49,530 nucleotides of DNA from an uncultured Porphyromonadaceae bacterium (GTDB taxonomy: Bacteria > Bacteroidota > Bacteroidia > Bacteroidales > Muribaculaceae), in the NCBI GenBank assembly GCA_946187345.1, contig CAMHQD010000017.1, positions 1 to 49,530 on the forward strand, in the 5' to 3' direction. The notes below the pieces were generated by a model. The model had not been told where the DNA came from. It searched no databases and saw only the letters and a program-made list of their open reading frames with translations. The stretch's first letter is position 1, and each line of letters starts with the position of its first letter. A program made the position numbers and the translations under genes. Below are positions 25,704 through 34,596 of the stretch, one piece after another.

Positions 25704-26780
25704 ATGAAGAAACTGATTCCTGCAATAGTGGCGCTGGTGATAGTGGCGCTGATGGCGTTGGGCTATCACCATAGCGGGCAGCATCCCGAGGAGGCGTCCG
25801 AGCCGCTGAACGTCAAGGCGACCCTCTTCGGTCACTTGGGCGACGCCTACGGCTGGGAAGTGCCGTTCAACCACAGCACCCGCATTCCGTTGCCGGTGAT
25901 TGTGCGCGACCATGCCGGCTCGTGGCACGTGTTCAGCAGCGACCGCGTGACCGCTGGCGCCACCTACGATCGCTTCAAGATTGTCAGTGACCCCGACAGC
26001 GAACTCAGCGGCAAGATTGTTGAGGTGCTTGGCGATGGTCGCGAGGTGCGTCCGTGGGACTTGTCGATTACCAAGAATGTGGCGTGCATTTTCATCGCGG
26101 CATTGATTGTGATCGCGGTGGTGATGTCGCTGCGAAGGTGGTATGACCGCGAGGGCATGAAGGCCCCGCGCGGCGGCCGCGGCTTTGTGGAGTTGATAGT
26201 GGACTTTGTCTACTTCGACACCATCCGCCCCATCATGGGCAAGCACGCGCCACGGTTTGCTCCCTACTTGTTGACGGCGTTTTTCATGATTCTGACGCTG
26301 AACCTGTTGGGACTGATTGTGATTTTCCCCGGCGGAGCCAACGTCACGGGCAATATCTCCGTGACAATGGTTTTGGCGCTGTGCACGTTTGCCTTGACGA
26401 CATTCAACGGCACTCGCGAGTATTGGAAGGAGATTTTCTGGCCTGAGGTGCCGGTGTGGCTCAAGTGCCCGGTGCCCCTGATGCCGTTTATCGAGTTCCT
26501 GGGCATCTTCACCAAGCCGTTGGCGCTGATGATTCGATTGTTCGCCAATATGATGAGTGGCCACATGGTGGTGATTGTGTTGGTGACGTTTATCTTCCTG
26601 TTCGCCCAGATGTTCGGCACGGCCGTGGGTGGCATGACGGTAGTGTTCTCGATGGCGTTCTCGCTGTTTATGCTGCTGCTCGACACACTGATCAGCTTTA
26701 TCCAGGCCTATGTGTTCACGCTGCTCTCGGCGCTGTTCATCTCGATGGCGCTCGTTGAGCCTCACCACGTTAGTGAGTAG
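25704..26780 (+). CDS. atpB: F1Fo ATP synthase subunit a
   Basis: A 358-residue membrane subunit forming the proton half-channels. Relative to E. coli (271 residues) it has a long N-terminal extension with a signal-like hydrophobic start (MKKLIPAIVALVIVALMALG) and a ~90-residue periplasmic stretch, typical of Bacteroidetes. The essential arginine is in KPLALMIRLFANMMSGH. The following helices (VVIVLVTFIFLFAQMFG, AFSLFMLLLDTLISFIQAYVFTLLSALFI) match the family. It ends 48 bases before atpE. Confidence 0.95.
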   Translation: MKKLIPAIVALVIVALMALGYHHSGQHPEEASEPLNVKATLFGHLGDAYGWEVPFNHSTRIPLPVIVRDHAGSWHVFSSDRVTAGATYDRFKIVSDPDSELSGKIVEVLGDGREVRPWDLSITKNVACIFIAALIVIAVVMSLRRWYDREGMKAPRGGRGFVELIVDFVYFDTIRPIMGKHAPRFAPYLLTAFFMILTLNLLGLIVIFPGGANVTGNISVTMVLALCTFALTTFNGTREYWKEIFWPEVPVWLKCPVPLMPFIEFLGIFTKPLALMIRLFANMMSGHMVVIVLVTFIFLFAQMFGTAVGGMTVVFSMAFSLFMLLLDTLISFIQAYVFTLLSALFISMALVEPHHVSE

Positions 26781-26816
26781 ATAAAGAAATAATAACAAAC
26801 AACAATAACATTTTAA

Positions 26817-27071
<255 letters not shown>

Positions 27072-27083
27072 CACCCGAGCGCC

Positions 27084-27581
27084 ATGCAACTGTTTACGCC
27101 TGAATTTGGACTGGCGTTCTGGATGTTTGTGGCCTTCCTGGGGCTGTACTTCATCCTTGCCAAGTGGGGCTGGCCTGCCATCATCAAGATGATGGAGGAT
27201 CGTGCCGACCTCATTGACAAGGGTGTGGCACTGTCCCGGGAGGCGCAAGCCCAATTGGATGGCGCCAAGGCCGAGCGCGACAAGTTGATTGCCGAGGCAC
27301 GCGTTGAGCAGGCCGAGATCCTTCGCGAGGCGGCCAAGATGCGCAATCAGATTGTGGAGGATGCCAAGGCTCAGGCCACCGAGGAGGCCCAGAAGGTCGC
27401 CGAGCAGGCCCAACTGCGCATCGAGCAGACGCGCAAGGAGTATGAGCACCAGATGCGGCTTGAGGTGACAGAGGTCGCCCTGCAGATTGCCGAGAAGGTG
27501 CTCCGCCACCAGATGGAGAACGACAAGGCCCAGCAGGCCCTGGTCGAGAAATACCTCGCCGAGGCCGAGAACAAGAATTGA
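27084..27581 (+). CDS. atpF: F1Fo ATP synthase subunit b
   Basis: A 165-residue peripheral stalk subunit: one N-terminal membrane helix (FGLAFWMFVAFLGLYFILAKWGW), then a long, charged, Ala-rich coiled coil (residues 35-140). It dimerises and binds delta to hold F1 against rotation. It starts 12 bases after atpE; the next gene is separated by a 125-base repeat-filled gap. Confidence 0.95.
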   Translation: MQLFTPEFGLAFWMFVAFLGLYFILAKWGWPAIIKMMEDRADLIDKGVALSREAQAQLDGAKAERDKLIAEARVEQAEILREAAKMRNQIVEDAKAQATEEAQKVAEQAQLRIEQTRKEYEHQMRLEVTEVALQIAEKVLRHQMENDKAQQALVEKYLAEAENKN

Positions 27582-27589
27582 AAGTGTGT

Positions 27590-27694
27590 TATGAAAGGTT
27601 GACCGTTGACCGTTGACCGAAGACGGAAGACGCAAACGATAGGCGACAGACAAAAACCGGTAAACGGTTAACAGTAAACGGTAAACCTTTCACA
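27590..27694. repeat. inverted heptamer arrays between atpF and atpH
   Basis: Left: TGAAAGG, then GACCGTT, GACCGTT, GACCGAA, GACGGAA, GACGCAA (27601-27635). Right: GGTAAAC, GGTTAAC, AGTAAAC, GGTAAAC (27659-27686), then CTTTCA. The ends pair as TGAAAGGTTGACCGTTGAC with GTAAACGGTAAACCTTTCA (near-perfect), so the gap can fold into one hairpin. The atpH ATG follows 20 bases after the last unit. Confidence 0.85.
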
Positions 27695-27706
27695 AAAAGA
27701 ATTACA

Positions 27707-28249
27707 ATGAACGACGGATTGTTGCCCAGGCGGTATGCCAAGGCGCTATATAAGTTGGCTGTCGAGCGCGGCGATGACAAGGTGATCTATGACCAGTTGC
27801 GGGAGTTGACCTTCCGCGACACGTCGGTTGACCTGCTCAAGCGCGTGGTGATGAACCCCGAGATTTCGCCGGAGAAGAAGGGTGCCGTGATATTGCAATA
27901 TATAGGCGGCAACCCCGGCAGTTCGCTCGACGAGTTCCTGCTGATGGTGATCAAGAACAACCGCGCTAATATGTTGAGTGCCATCGGATGGTGCTATTTG
28001 CAACTCTATCGCGAGGCCCACAACATCGCTAATGTGGAAATTGTCACCGCCAGCGAACTGCCCTCGCCCGAGGTGGAGCAGATTATCGCGTTGGTCAAGA
28101 AGCGTTTGGGCGACGTGACGCTGGAGATCACCCAGCAGGTGGATCCTCAGTTGATAGGCGGCTTTACGGTGACAATCAATGACTTGCAACTTGACGCGAG
28201 CGTGCGCAACGAACTTCGTCAACTGCGGCTGCATTTACTCAACAAGTAG
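27707..28249 (+). CDS. atpH: F1Fo ATP synthase subunit delta
   Basis: A 180-residue OSCP/delta-type subunit. The N-terminal helical domain starts LLPRRYAKALYKLAVERG, and the C-terminal part (ANVEIVTASELPSPEVEQIIALVKKRLG, VDPQLIGGFTVTINDLQLDASVRNEL) is the conserved signature region. It clamps the top of F1 to the b stalk. Confidence 0.95.
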   Translation: MNDGLLPRRYAKALYKLAVERGDDKVIYDQLRELTFRDTSVDLLKRVVMNPEISPEKKGAVILQYIGGNPGSSLDEFLLMVIKNNRANMLSAIGWCYLQLYREAHNIANVEIVTASELPSPEVEQIIALVKKRLGDVTLEITQQVDPQLIGGFTVTINDLQLDASVRNELRQLRLHLLNK

Positions 28250-28304
28250 AGACAATCACAGCCGCGCCGCCCGGGCGTCGTGGCACAAATGAATAACGAT
28301 AACA

Positions 28305-29876
28305 ATGATACATCCGAGTGAAATTTCCGACATACTGAAACTGCAACTCAGCGAGCACGACCTCTCCAAGACGTTTGAGGAGGTGGGCACTGTGCTCGAG
28401 GTGGGCGACGGTGTGGCTCACGTGTTTGGTCTGGACAATGTCGAGGCCAACGAGTTGGTGGAGTTTGAGAACGGTGTGACGGGCGTGGCGATGAACCTCG
28501 AGGAGAGCGACGTGGGCGTGATATTGCTCGATAACGTCGACTCGGTGACCGAGAAGATGAAGGTGCGCCGCACGCGTGAGATTGCCAGCATCCCGGTGGG
28601 TGAGGGCCTGATGGGGCGCGTTATCAACGTGCTTGCCGCGCCGCTGGACGGCCACGGCCCGATTGAGGGCGAGCGCGTGCGCCTGCCACTGGAGCGCAAG
28701 GCTCCCGGCGTGATTTTCCGTCAGCCGGTGAAGCAGCCGTTGCAAACGGGTCTCAAGGCCATCGACTCGATGATTCCCATCGGTCGCGGTCAGCGAGAAC
28801 TTATCATCGGCGACCGCCAGATTGGCAAGACAGCCATCGCCATCGATACAATCATCAACCAGAAGGCTGAGTATGAGGCCGGTCGGCCGGTCTACTGCAT
28901 CTATGTGGCCATCGGCCAGAAGGCTTCCACCGTGGCGGCCCTCGTTGCCAAACTCACCGAGGCCGGCGCGATGCCCTACACCTGTGTGGTGGCGGCGACG
29001 GCGAGTGACTCGGCTTCGATGCGCTACTACGCGCCGTTTGCCGGCGCCGCCATCGGCGAGTACTTCCGCGACACCGGCCGCGACGCGCTGGTGATTTACG
29101 ATGACCTGTCGAAGCATGCTGTGGCTTACCGCGAGATCTCGCTGATCCTCAAGCGCCCCAGTGGCCGCGAGGCATATCCGGGCGACATCTTCTACCTGCA
29201 CAGCCGCTTGCTGGAGCGTGCCGCCAAGATTAACGACAACCAGGACGTGGCCAGCGTGATGAACGACCTGCCAGAGGCTCTGAAGACACGTGTCAAGGGC
29301 GGAGGCTCGCTCACCGCACTGCCCATCATCGAGACGCAGGCCGGCGACGTGAGCGCCTATATCCCGACAAACGTGATTTCGATTACCGACGGTCAGATTT
29401 ACCTCGAGTCGGCCCTGTTCAACGCCGGTATCCGTCCGGCCGTGAACGTGGGTATCTCGGTGAGCCGTGTGGGTGGTAACGCCCAAATCAAGTCGATGAA
29501 GAAGGTTGCCGGCACGTTGAAGATTGCCCAGGCGCAGTATCGCGAGTTGGAGGCGTTCACCAAGTTCGGTGGCGACATCGACCCGGTGACGGCCCGCACC
29601 ATCGACACCGGCCGCAAGAACGAGCGCCTGCTCGTGCAGCCGCAATACCGTCCGATGCTCGTCGAGGAGCAGGTGGCTATCATCTATTGCGGTGTGAACG
29701 GCCTGCTGCAGCGCGTGCCGCTGGACAAGGTGACCGAGTTTGAGGCGTTGTTCCTTGACTACCTGCGTGCCAACCACCGTGCCGATGTGCTTGACGTGCT
29801 GCGCGGCGGCGTGATCAACGACGACGTGACCGCCAAGTTGCGTGCCGCCGCCGAGCATATCGCCGGCAGTTTCTGA
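28305..29876 (+). CDS. atpA: F1Fo ATP synthase subunit alpha
   Basis: A 523-residue non-catalytic nucleotide-binding F1 subunit. The P-loop GDRQIGKT is at 169-176; [51 protein letters not shown] and [11 protein letters not shown] are as in the family. The 55-base gap after atpH is GC-rich and lacks a clear array, unlike most junctions here. Confidence 0.97.
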   Translation: MIHPSEISDILKLQLSEHDLSKTFEEVGTVLEVGDGVAHVFGLDNVEANELVEFENGVTGVAMNLEESDVGVILLDNVDSVTEKMKVRRTREIASIPVGEGLMGRVINVLAAPLDGHGPIEGERVRLPLERKAPGVIFRQPVKQPLQTGLKAIDSMIPIGRGQRELIIGDRQIGKTAIAIDTIINQKAEYEAGRPVYCIYVAIGQKASTVAALVAKLTEAGAMPYTCVVAATASDSASMRYYAPFAGAAIGEYFRDTGRDALVIYDDLSKHAVAYREISLILKRPSGREAYPGDIFYLHSRLLERAAKINDNQDVASVMNDLPEALKTRVKGGGSLTALPIIETQAGDVSAYIPTNVISITDGQIYLESALFNAGIRPAVNVGISVSRVGGNAQIKSMKKVAGTLKIAQAQYRELEAFTKFGGDIDPVTARTIDTGRKNERLLVQPQYRPMLVEEQVAIIYCGVNGLLQRVPLDKVTEFEALFLDYLRANHRADVLDVLRGGVINDDVTAKLRAAAEHIAGSF

Positions 29877-29897
29877 GAGCGATTTGTCCTCACCCAA

Positions 29898-29917
29898 CCC
29901 CCTCCTAACGGAGGGGG
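29898..29917. repeat. CCCCCTCC hairpin between atpA and atpG
   Basis: CCCCCTCC (29898-29905), TAAC, GGAGGGGG (29910-29917): a perfect 8-bp stem without a T-run, so not a good terminator. A relative lies at 18762-18780. Similar CCCCCTCC-TTTA-type hairpins are, to my knowledge, dispersed in many Bacteroidetes genomes. Confidence 0.7.
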
Positions 29918-29949
29918 CTCGCGGTAGAGGCACAAAACTAATAGAAATC

Positions 29950-29984
29950 GGTCAACGGTCAACGGTAGACGGTCAACGGTAAAC
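29950..29984 (+). repeat. GGTNAAC heptamer array before atpG
   Basis: GGTCAAC, GGTCAAC, GGTAGAC, GGTCAAC, GGTAAAC, then TTTTTATAAC; the atpG ATG is 15 bases after the last unit. Confidence 0.9.
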
Positions 29985-29999
29985 TTTTTATAACAAACA

Positions 30000-30878
30000 A
30001 TGGCAACACTGAGAGAATTGAAGAGCCGCATCGGCTCGGTGGCCTCGACGCAAAAGACGACGAGCGCCATGAAGATGATATCGTCGGCCAAACTCCGCAA
30101 GGCCGCGCTTCAACTGAACCAGTTGACGCCTTACAGCGCGATGGTGCGTGAGGTGATTAGCCACCTGCTCGTGACGGACGGCGAGTTCAGTTCGCCGCTG
30201 ATTGAGCAGCGTGAGCCGGCAAGCGTGGCCGTGGTGGCGTTGGGTAGCGACGATGGCCTGTGTGGCGCCTTCAACATCAATATCTTCAAGCGCGTGCTTG
30301 AGGTCATCAAGGAGGCCAAGCGCGCCGGCGCGCGGCGTGTGACGCTCATCCCCATGGGGCGCAAACTCACCAAGGCTGCGCTCAAACTCCAGATGGACGA
30401 TGTGGAGGTGAAGACGGTGGAGTTGAACACGCGCAACGGCGCGCAGCAACTGCAACCGTTCACGGCGATGCTTGTCGACGGCTTTACCGGTGGCGAGTTT
30501 GACCGCGTGGAAGTGGTGTATATGCACTACCGCAGCACGAGCCGCCAGTCGTTGGAGTGCTCGCGGTTGCTGCCGGTGTCGGTCGAGGCGCTCGCCGGCC
30601 AGATGGACGCCCGTGCCGCTAACAGTCCCTGCTTGTTTGAGCCGAGTGCCGAAGCGATTTTCCGTGCCGTGCTGCCCTTGTTTATTCGCGCCACAGTGCA
30701 GAATATCTATGGCCATAGCGCGGCCAGCGAGCAGGCGACGCGCGTGATGGCGATGCAGACGGCCAGCGACAACGCCGCCGAGTTGCTCGACGCTCTCAAC
30801 CTCGAGTACAATAAACTGCGTCAGCAGGGCATCACCACCGAGTTGCTCGATATCCTGGGCGGTCAGGTGGACCGATAG
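30000..30878 (+). CDS. atpG: F1Fo ATP synthase subunit gamma
   Basis: A 292-residue rotor shaft subunit. N-terminal coiled-coil helix (LRELKSRIGSVASTQKTTSAMKMISSAKLRKA), Rossmann-like middle (VVALGSDDGLCGAFNINIFKRV), and C-terminal helix (SEQATRVMAMQTASDNAAELLDALNLEYNKLRQQGITTELLDILGG), all diagnostic. It is the last ATP synthase gene; nuoI follows after 38 bases. Confidence 0.96.
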   Translation: MATLRELKSRIGSVASTQKTTSAMKMISSAKLRKAALQLNQLTPYSAMVREVISHLLVTDGEFSSPLIEQREPASVAVVALGSDDGLCGAFNINIFKRVLEVIKEAKRAGARRVTLIPMGRKLTKAALKLQMDDVEVKTVELNTRNGAQQLQPFTAMLVDGFTGGEFDRVEVVYMHYRSTSRQSLECSRLLPVSVEALAGQMDARAANSPCLFEPSAEAIFRAVLPLFIRATVQNIYGHSAASEQATRVMAMQTASDNAAELLDALNLEYNKLRQQGITTELLDILGGQVDR

Positions 30879-30884
30879 TTGAAT

Positions 30885-30912
30885 GCATAATTCATAATGC
30901 ATAATTCATAAT
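30885..30912 (+). repeat. KCATAAT heptamer array between atpG and nuoI
   Basis: GCATAAT, TCATAAT, GCATAAT, TCATAAT, then TAAA and the nuoI ATG four bases later. A minus-strand relative lies at 44902-44933. Marks the second nuo/atp junction. Confidence 0.9.
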
Positions 30913-30916
30913 TAAA

Positions 30917-31483
30917 ATGAGCATAAAGGAGTATTTCGCTTCGATTTTCTCGGGCCTATGGAGCCTGCTGCAAGGAATGGCGGTGACCGGAAAGGAATTG
31001 TTCACGCCCAAGGTGACCGAGAAGTATCCAGAGAATCGCGCGACGCTGCAGATTCCCGAGCGGTTCCGCGCGACGCTGCGCTTTGTCTATGACGAGCAGG
31101 GGCATCACAAGTGTATCGTTTGTGGCAGTTGCGAGCGCAACTGTCCCAACGGCACCATCAGCATCACCAGTCATATGGAGACGCTGGCCGAGACGTTGCC
31201 CAACGGTAAGCCCAAGACCAAGAAGAAACTGGACAAGTATCTCTATGACCTGGGGAGTTGCACGTTCTGCGACTTGTGTGTGATCTCGTGCCCCACGGGT
31301 GCCATCGAGTTCAGCAATGACTTTGAGCAGGCGGTGTTCACGCGTGCCAAACTTGTCAAGCAACTCAATGACCGTCCCGAGCCGGAGGAGGCTCCCAAGC
31401 CCGCCGTCAAGCCTGCCGCCGAGGAGCCGAAGCCTGTCGCCGAGGCCGAAAAACCGAATAACGAACCAAAAGAAACTGCGTGA
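30917..31483 (+). CDS. nuoI: NADH-quinone oxidoreductase subunit I
   Basis: A 188-residue ferredoxin-like subunit with two 4Fe-4S clusters (N6a, N6b): Cys66, 69, 72, 76 (CIVCGSCERNCP) and Cys115, 118, 121, 125 (CTFCDLCVISCP). The C-terminal tail (about 150-188) is rich in Pro, Glu, Lys and Ala. In an enzyme without NuoEFG it would be the entry point for electrons, possibly from ferredoxin or flavodoxin; that is inference. The stop overlaps a possible GTG of nuoJ. Confidence 0.95.
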   Translation: MSIKEYFASIFSGLWSLLQGMAVTGKELFTPKVTEKYPENRATLQIPERFRATLRFVYDEQGHHKCIVCGSCERNCPNGTISITSHMETLAETLPNGKPKTKKKLDKYLYDLGSCTFCDLCVISCPTGAIEFSNDFEQAVFTRAKLVKQLNDRPEPEEAPKPAVKPAAEEPKPVAEAEKPNNEPKETA

Positions 31484-31485
31484 CA

Positions 31486-32004
31486 ATGGAATCTGTAGGT
31501 AATATATTAGTGTACTGCGTGGTTGCGTTGGTGATTATCGTGTGCTCGGTGCTCACGGTGACCACCCGCAAGATATTGCGCTCGGCAACCTATCTGCTCT
31601 TCACTCTCTTCGCCACGGCAATTCTCTATTTCCAACTTGACTATCCGTTGCTTGGAGCGGTGCAGATTGCCGTTTATGCCGGTGGCATTGTGGTGCTGTT
31701 TGTTTTTGCCATCCTGCTCACCCACAAGCCCGGCGAGGATGCCGATGCGCTCAAGACGCATCGCCGCGTGTTGGGCTCTGTGGCGGCGTTGCTCACCGTG
31801 GCGTTGCTTGGCGGCGCTCTGTTCACCTTCGCGCCGCTGTGTGGCAAAGCGCTGCCGGCCGACATGGCCGACGTGAGCATCGAGAATATCGGCCATTTTC
31901 TGCTGAGTACCGACAAGTTTGGCTACCTGCTGCCGTTCGAGGCCATCAGCGTGCTGCTGCTGGCGTGCATCATCGGTGGTGTGGTGATTGCCCGTCGCCG
32001 CTAA
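31486..32004 (+). CDS. nuoJ: NADH-quinone oxidoreductase subunit J
   Basis: A 172-residue membrane subunit with five hydrophobic helices. The family part ATYLLFTLFATAILYFQLDYPLLGAVQIAVYAGGIVVLFVFAILLT contains the conserved pi-bulge region. The ATG at 31486, two bases after the nuoI stop, is chosen over a GTG at 31480 that overlaps nuoI. Its stop TAA (32002-32004) is the first triplet of a TAACGAC array. Confidence 0.94.
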   Translation: MESVGNILVYCVVALVIIVCSVLTVTTRKILRSATYLLFTLFATAILYFQLDYPLLGAVQIAVYAGGIVVLFVFAILLTHKPGEDADALKTHRRVLGSVAALLTVALLGGALFTFAPLCGKALPADMADVSIENIGHFLLSTDKFGYLLPFEAISVLLLACIIGGVVIARRR

Positions 32005-32035
32005 CGACTAACGACTATCGACTAATAACTACGAT
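32002..32035 (+). repeat. TAACGAC heptamer array from the nuoJ stop to the nuoK start
   Basis: TAACGAC, TAACGAC, TATCGAC, TAATAAC, TACGAT, then the nuoK ATG. The first TAA is the nuoJ stop codon and the last partial unit touches the nuoK ATG, so the whole junction is array. Confidence 0.9.
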
Positions 32036-32347
32036 ATGGAACTGAACGTGTTAATGTATCTGGTGCCCGCCATTGTGATGTTTGGCTGCGGTGTGTACGG
32101 CTTCCTGACGCGCAAGAACATGATTGCGATCATGATTTCGTTGGAACTGATGCTCAACGCCGTGGACATCAACTTTGTGGTGTTTAACCGCTACTTGTTT
32201 CCGGGCCAGATGGAGGGAATGATGTTCACGCTGTTTGCCATCGCGATTGCGGCGGCCGAGACGGCGCTGGCGCTGGCAATCATCATCAATGTGTACCGCG
32301 CTGTGCGCAATGTTGACATCAGTGAAATCTCGAAATTGAAATTCTAA
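32036..32347 (+). CDS. nuoK: NADH-quinone oxidoreductase subunit K
   Basis: A 103-residue three-helix membrane subunit, Mrp/MnhC-related. The conserved charged residues in the second and third helices are seen in ISLELMLNAVDINFV (Glu) and AIAAAETALALAIIINVYR (Glu). It contributes to the proton path between NuoJ and NuoN. Confidence 0.95.
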   Translation: MELNVLMYLVPAIVMFGCGVYGFLTRKNMIAIMISLELMLNAVDINFVVFNRYLFPGQMEGMMFTLFAIAIAAAETALALAIIINVYRAVRNVDISEISKLKF

Positions 32348-32354
32348 ATTATAA

Positions 32355-32481
32355 TGAAAGGTTGAGAGGCTAAGGGTTGAGAGGTTGAGCCTCGCGCTAT
32401 CGCGCTCGGAAATACTGCATTTCTTCCCATTTGCGTCAGCAAATGGCTCAACCTCTCAACTTCTAAACGCTAACCCTTTCA
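32355..32481. mobile_element. MITE-like element between nuoK and nuoL (copy 2)
   Basis: Bounded by TGAAAGG (32355-32361) and CCTTTCA (32475-32481). Inside, GTTGAGAGGTTGAGCC (32376-32391) is the exact inverse of 32445-32460. The core holds CTCGCGCTATCGCGCTCGG and CATTTGC-GTCA-GCAAATG hairpins, as in the copy at 10261-10431. There is no reading frame of its own; it sits inside the operon without separating it visibly. Confidence 0.7.
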
Positions 32482-32501
32482 AGATTAACAAAGGAATAAT
32501 T

Positions 32502-34505
32502 ATGCCATTTAGTTACTCTATAGCAGTGGTGGCACTGCCACTGTTGATGTTCCTGGTGCTGGGCCTGCTTGACGACCGTTTGGGTCGCCGCACGGCGGGT
32601 GTTATCGGCACTGTGGCGATGCTGGTGACCACCGTGCTGGCCTACGGCGTGGCGCTGACCTACTTTTTCGGCACCGGTCAGGGTCAGATTGTTGACGGCA
32701 TCCGCCAGACGGTGACCGTCTGGAACCCGGCTTGGCTCACGTTCACCGAGGATTTGGTGGTGCGCATGGGCATCGCTCTCGATCCCATCGCGGCGATGAT
32801 GCTTGTGGTGATTACCACGGTGTCGCTGATGGTGCACCTCTACAGTTTGGGCTACATGAGCAACCACGAGGGCGAGCCGGAGAAGGGCTACCAACGCTAC
32901 TACGCGTTCCTGGGCCTGTTCACGTTCTCGATGCTGGGCTTGGTGGTGGCCACCAACATCTTCCAGGTGTTCATCTTCTTTGAGATGGTGGGTGTGTCGA
33001 GTTATCTGCTCATCGGCTTCTACTACACCAGTCCGGCGGCGGTGCACGCGAGCAAGAAAGCGTTTATCGTGACGCGACTTGCCGACCTGTTCTTCCTGCT
33101 GGGCATCTTGATACTGAGTTTCTACACGGGCACGTTCGACTTCGAGAGCCTCGTGGGTACCGGCGGCGCGGCCGCGCGCGTCGCGCAGGGTTCGGCCCAC
33201 GGCGGCACATTCATGGGCATCTCGATTATGGCGTGGGCGCTGACGTTCATCTTCATTGGTGGCGCCGGCAAGAGTGCGATGTATCCGTTGCACATTTGGC
33301 TGCCCGACGCTATGGAGGGTCCGACGCCCGTGTCGGCGTTAATCCACGCCGCGACGATGGTTGTGGCCGGTGTGTATCTGGTGGCGAAGTTGTTCCCGCT
33401 CTATGTGCTCGAGCAGGGCGCGATGGACGTCATCGCGGTGGTTGGTGCCTTCACGGCGTTCTATGCCGCGGCGATTGCCTGCACCCAGAGCGACATCAAG
33501 CGTGCGTTGGCCTTCTCGACCATCTCGCAGATCGCGTTCATGATGACGTCGCTCGCGGTGAGTTCGTCCGATGTCGCGCTCGCGGTGAGTCCGTCTGATG
33601 CGCTCATCGAGATTCACGGGGGCCGCGGCCTGGGCTATATGGCATCAATGTTCCACCTGTTCACCCACGCCATGTTCAAGGCGTTGTTGTTCCTGTGTGC
33701 CGGCGCGATTATCCACGCCGTGGGCAGTAACGAGAACAGCGCGATGCACGGCCTGCACAAGCACATGCCCATCACGAGCATTGCCTTCTTGATTGGCTGC
33801 TTGGCAATCGCGGGTATTCCGCCATTTGCGGGTTTCTGGAGCAAGGACGAGATTTTGGTGGCCTGCTATGCCAAGGGGCTCGGCTGGGGCCTGTGGATGA
33901 CGATGGTGGCCGGCTTGACGGCATTCTATATGTTCCGCCTTTATCTGCTCATTTTCTTCTGGAGCGACCACAAGCAGCATGGCCATCACGCGCCGGCCGA
34001 CGCCCATTGGACGATGACCGTGCCGCTGATTATTTTGGCTGCGATCTCGGTTGTGGCCGGCTTTGTCCCCGCCCATGATATGGTCACTTGGGACGGCAAG
34101 CCGTTGCACACCCAGTTGGATTGGACGGTGGCCGGCTCGAGCGTGCTCGTGGCCTGCCTGGGCATCGGCCTGGCATGGCGCCTCTACTACAAGGAGAACG
34201 ACGCTCCCGAGCGTATGAAGGCTGCCGCCAGCGGCCTGTGGACCGCGGCTTATCACCGCTTCTATATGGACGAACTTTACCAGTTCATCACCCACAAGGT
34301 GATTTTCCAGTGCGTCAGCAAGCCCATCGCGTGGTTTGACCGCAAGGTGATTGACGGCACGATGAATTTGATGGGCACTGTGACGCAATATTGCGCCGCG
34401 ATGGTGCGCCCGCTGCAGAGCGGCAAGGTTCAGGCCTATGTGCTCACCTATCTCATCGGTGCCCTGGTGCTCGCCGCCGCCCTGATCGCGTGTGTGTTAA
34501 TATGA
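32502..34505 (+). CDS. nuoL: NADH-quinone oxidoreductase subunit L
   Basis: A 667-residue antiporter-like proton-pumping subunit with many membrane helices and the long C-terminal lateral helix. Motifs: SVSLMVHLYSLGYM-type segment (VTTVSLMVHLYS), FFEMVGVSSYLLIGFYY, GAGKSAMYPLHIWLPDAMEGPTPVSALIHAATMVVAG, and HLFTHAMFKALLFLCAGA. The start MPFSYSIAV was chosen; the frame runs upstream into the repeat element. An extra stretch SSSDVALAVSPSDALIEIHG follows FMMTSLAV and comes from a 27-base tandem duplication. The stop TGA lies in a TGAAAGG repeat start. Confidence 0.94.
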   Translation: MPFSYSIAVVALPLLMFLVLGLLDDRLGRRTAGVIGTVAMLVTTVLAYGVALTYFFGTGQGQIVDGIRQTVTVWNPAWLTFTEDLVVRMGIALDPIAAMMLVVITTVSLMVHLYSLGYMSNHEGEPEKGYQRYYAFLGLFTFSMLGLVVATNIFQVFIFFEMVGVSSYLLIGFYYTSPAAVHASKKAFIVTRLADLFFLLGILILSFYTGTFDFESLVGTGGAAARVAQGSAHGGTFMGISIMAWALTFIFIGGAGKSAMYPLHIWLPDAMEGPTPVSALIHAATMVVAGVYLVAKLFPLYVLEQGAMDVIAVVGAFTAFYAAAIACTQSDIKRALAFSTISQIAFMMTSLAVSSSDVALAVSPSDALIEIHGGRGLGYMASMFHLFTHAMFKALLFLCAGAIIHAVGSNENSAMHGLHKHMPITSIAFLIGCLAIAGIPPFAGFWSKDEILVACYAKGLGWGLWMTMVAGLTAFYMFRLYLLIFFWSDHKQHGHHAPADAHWTMTVPLIILAAISVVAGFVPAHDMVTWDGKPLHTQLDWTVAGSSVLVACLGIGLAWRLYYKENDAPERMKAAASGLWTAAYHRFYMDELYQFITHKVIFQCVSKPIAWFDRKVIDGTMNLMGTVTQYCAAMVRPLQSGKVQAYVLTYLIGALVLAAALIACVLI

Positions 34506-34539
34506 AAGGTTTAGAGGTTTAGAGGTTTAGAGGTTTAGC
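34503..34539 (+). repeat. 8-base GGTTTAGA array after nuoL
   Basis: The nuoL stop TGA begins TGAAAGG, followed by four GGTTTAGA-type octamers (34508-34539). Same TGAAAGG opening as the elements at 10261, 27590 and 32355. Confidence 0.85.
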
Positions 34540-34546
34540 GAATTTC

Positions 34547-34596
34547 TAACATCTAACATCTAACATCTAATATCTAACGACTATCGACTAACGACT
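34547..34596 (+). repeat. TAACATC/TAACGAC heptamer array abutting nuoM
   Basis: TAACATC three times, TAATATC, TAACGAC, TATCGAC, TAACGAC, then T and the nuoM ATG. Seven units in exact register; same ending (TAACGAC-T-ATG) as before tatA. Confidence 0.92.

Noticed and set aside
29898-29917. Terminator between atpA and atpG
   Set aside because: The stem is short, has no T-run, and lies inside a clearly single operon; it is better seen as a dispersed CCCCCTCC hairpin.
32385-32501. N-terminal extension of NuoL
   Set aside because: It would be encoded by the MITE-like repeat element; family start and an AAAGGAAT ribosome-binding-like sequence favour the ATG at 32502.
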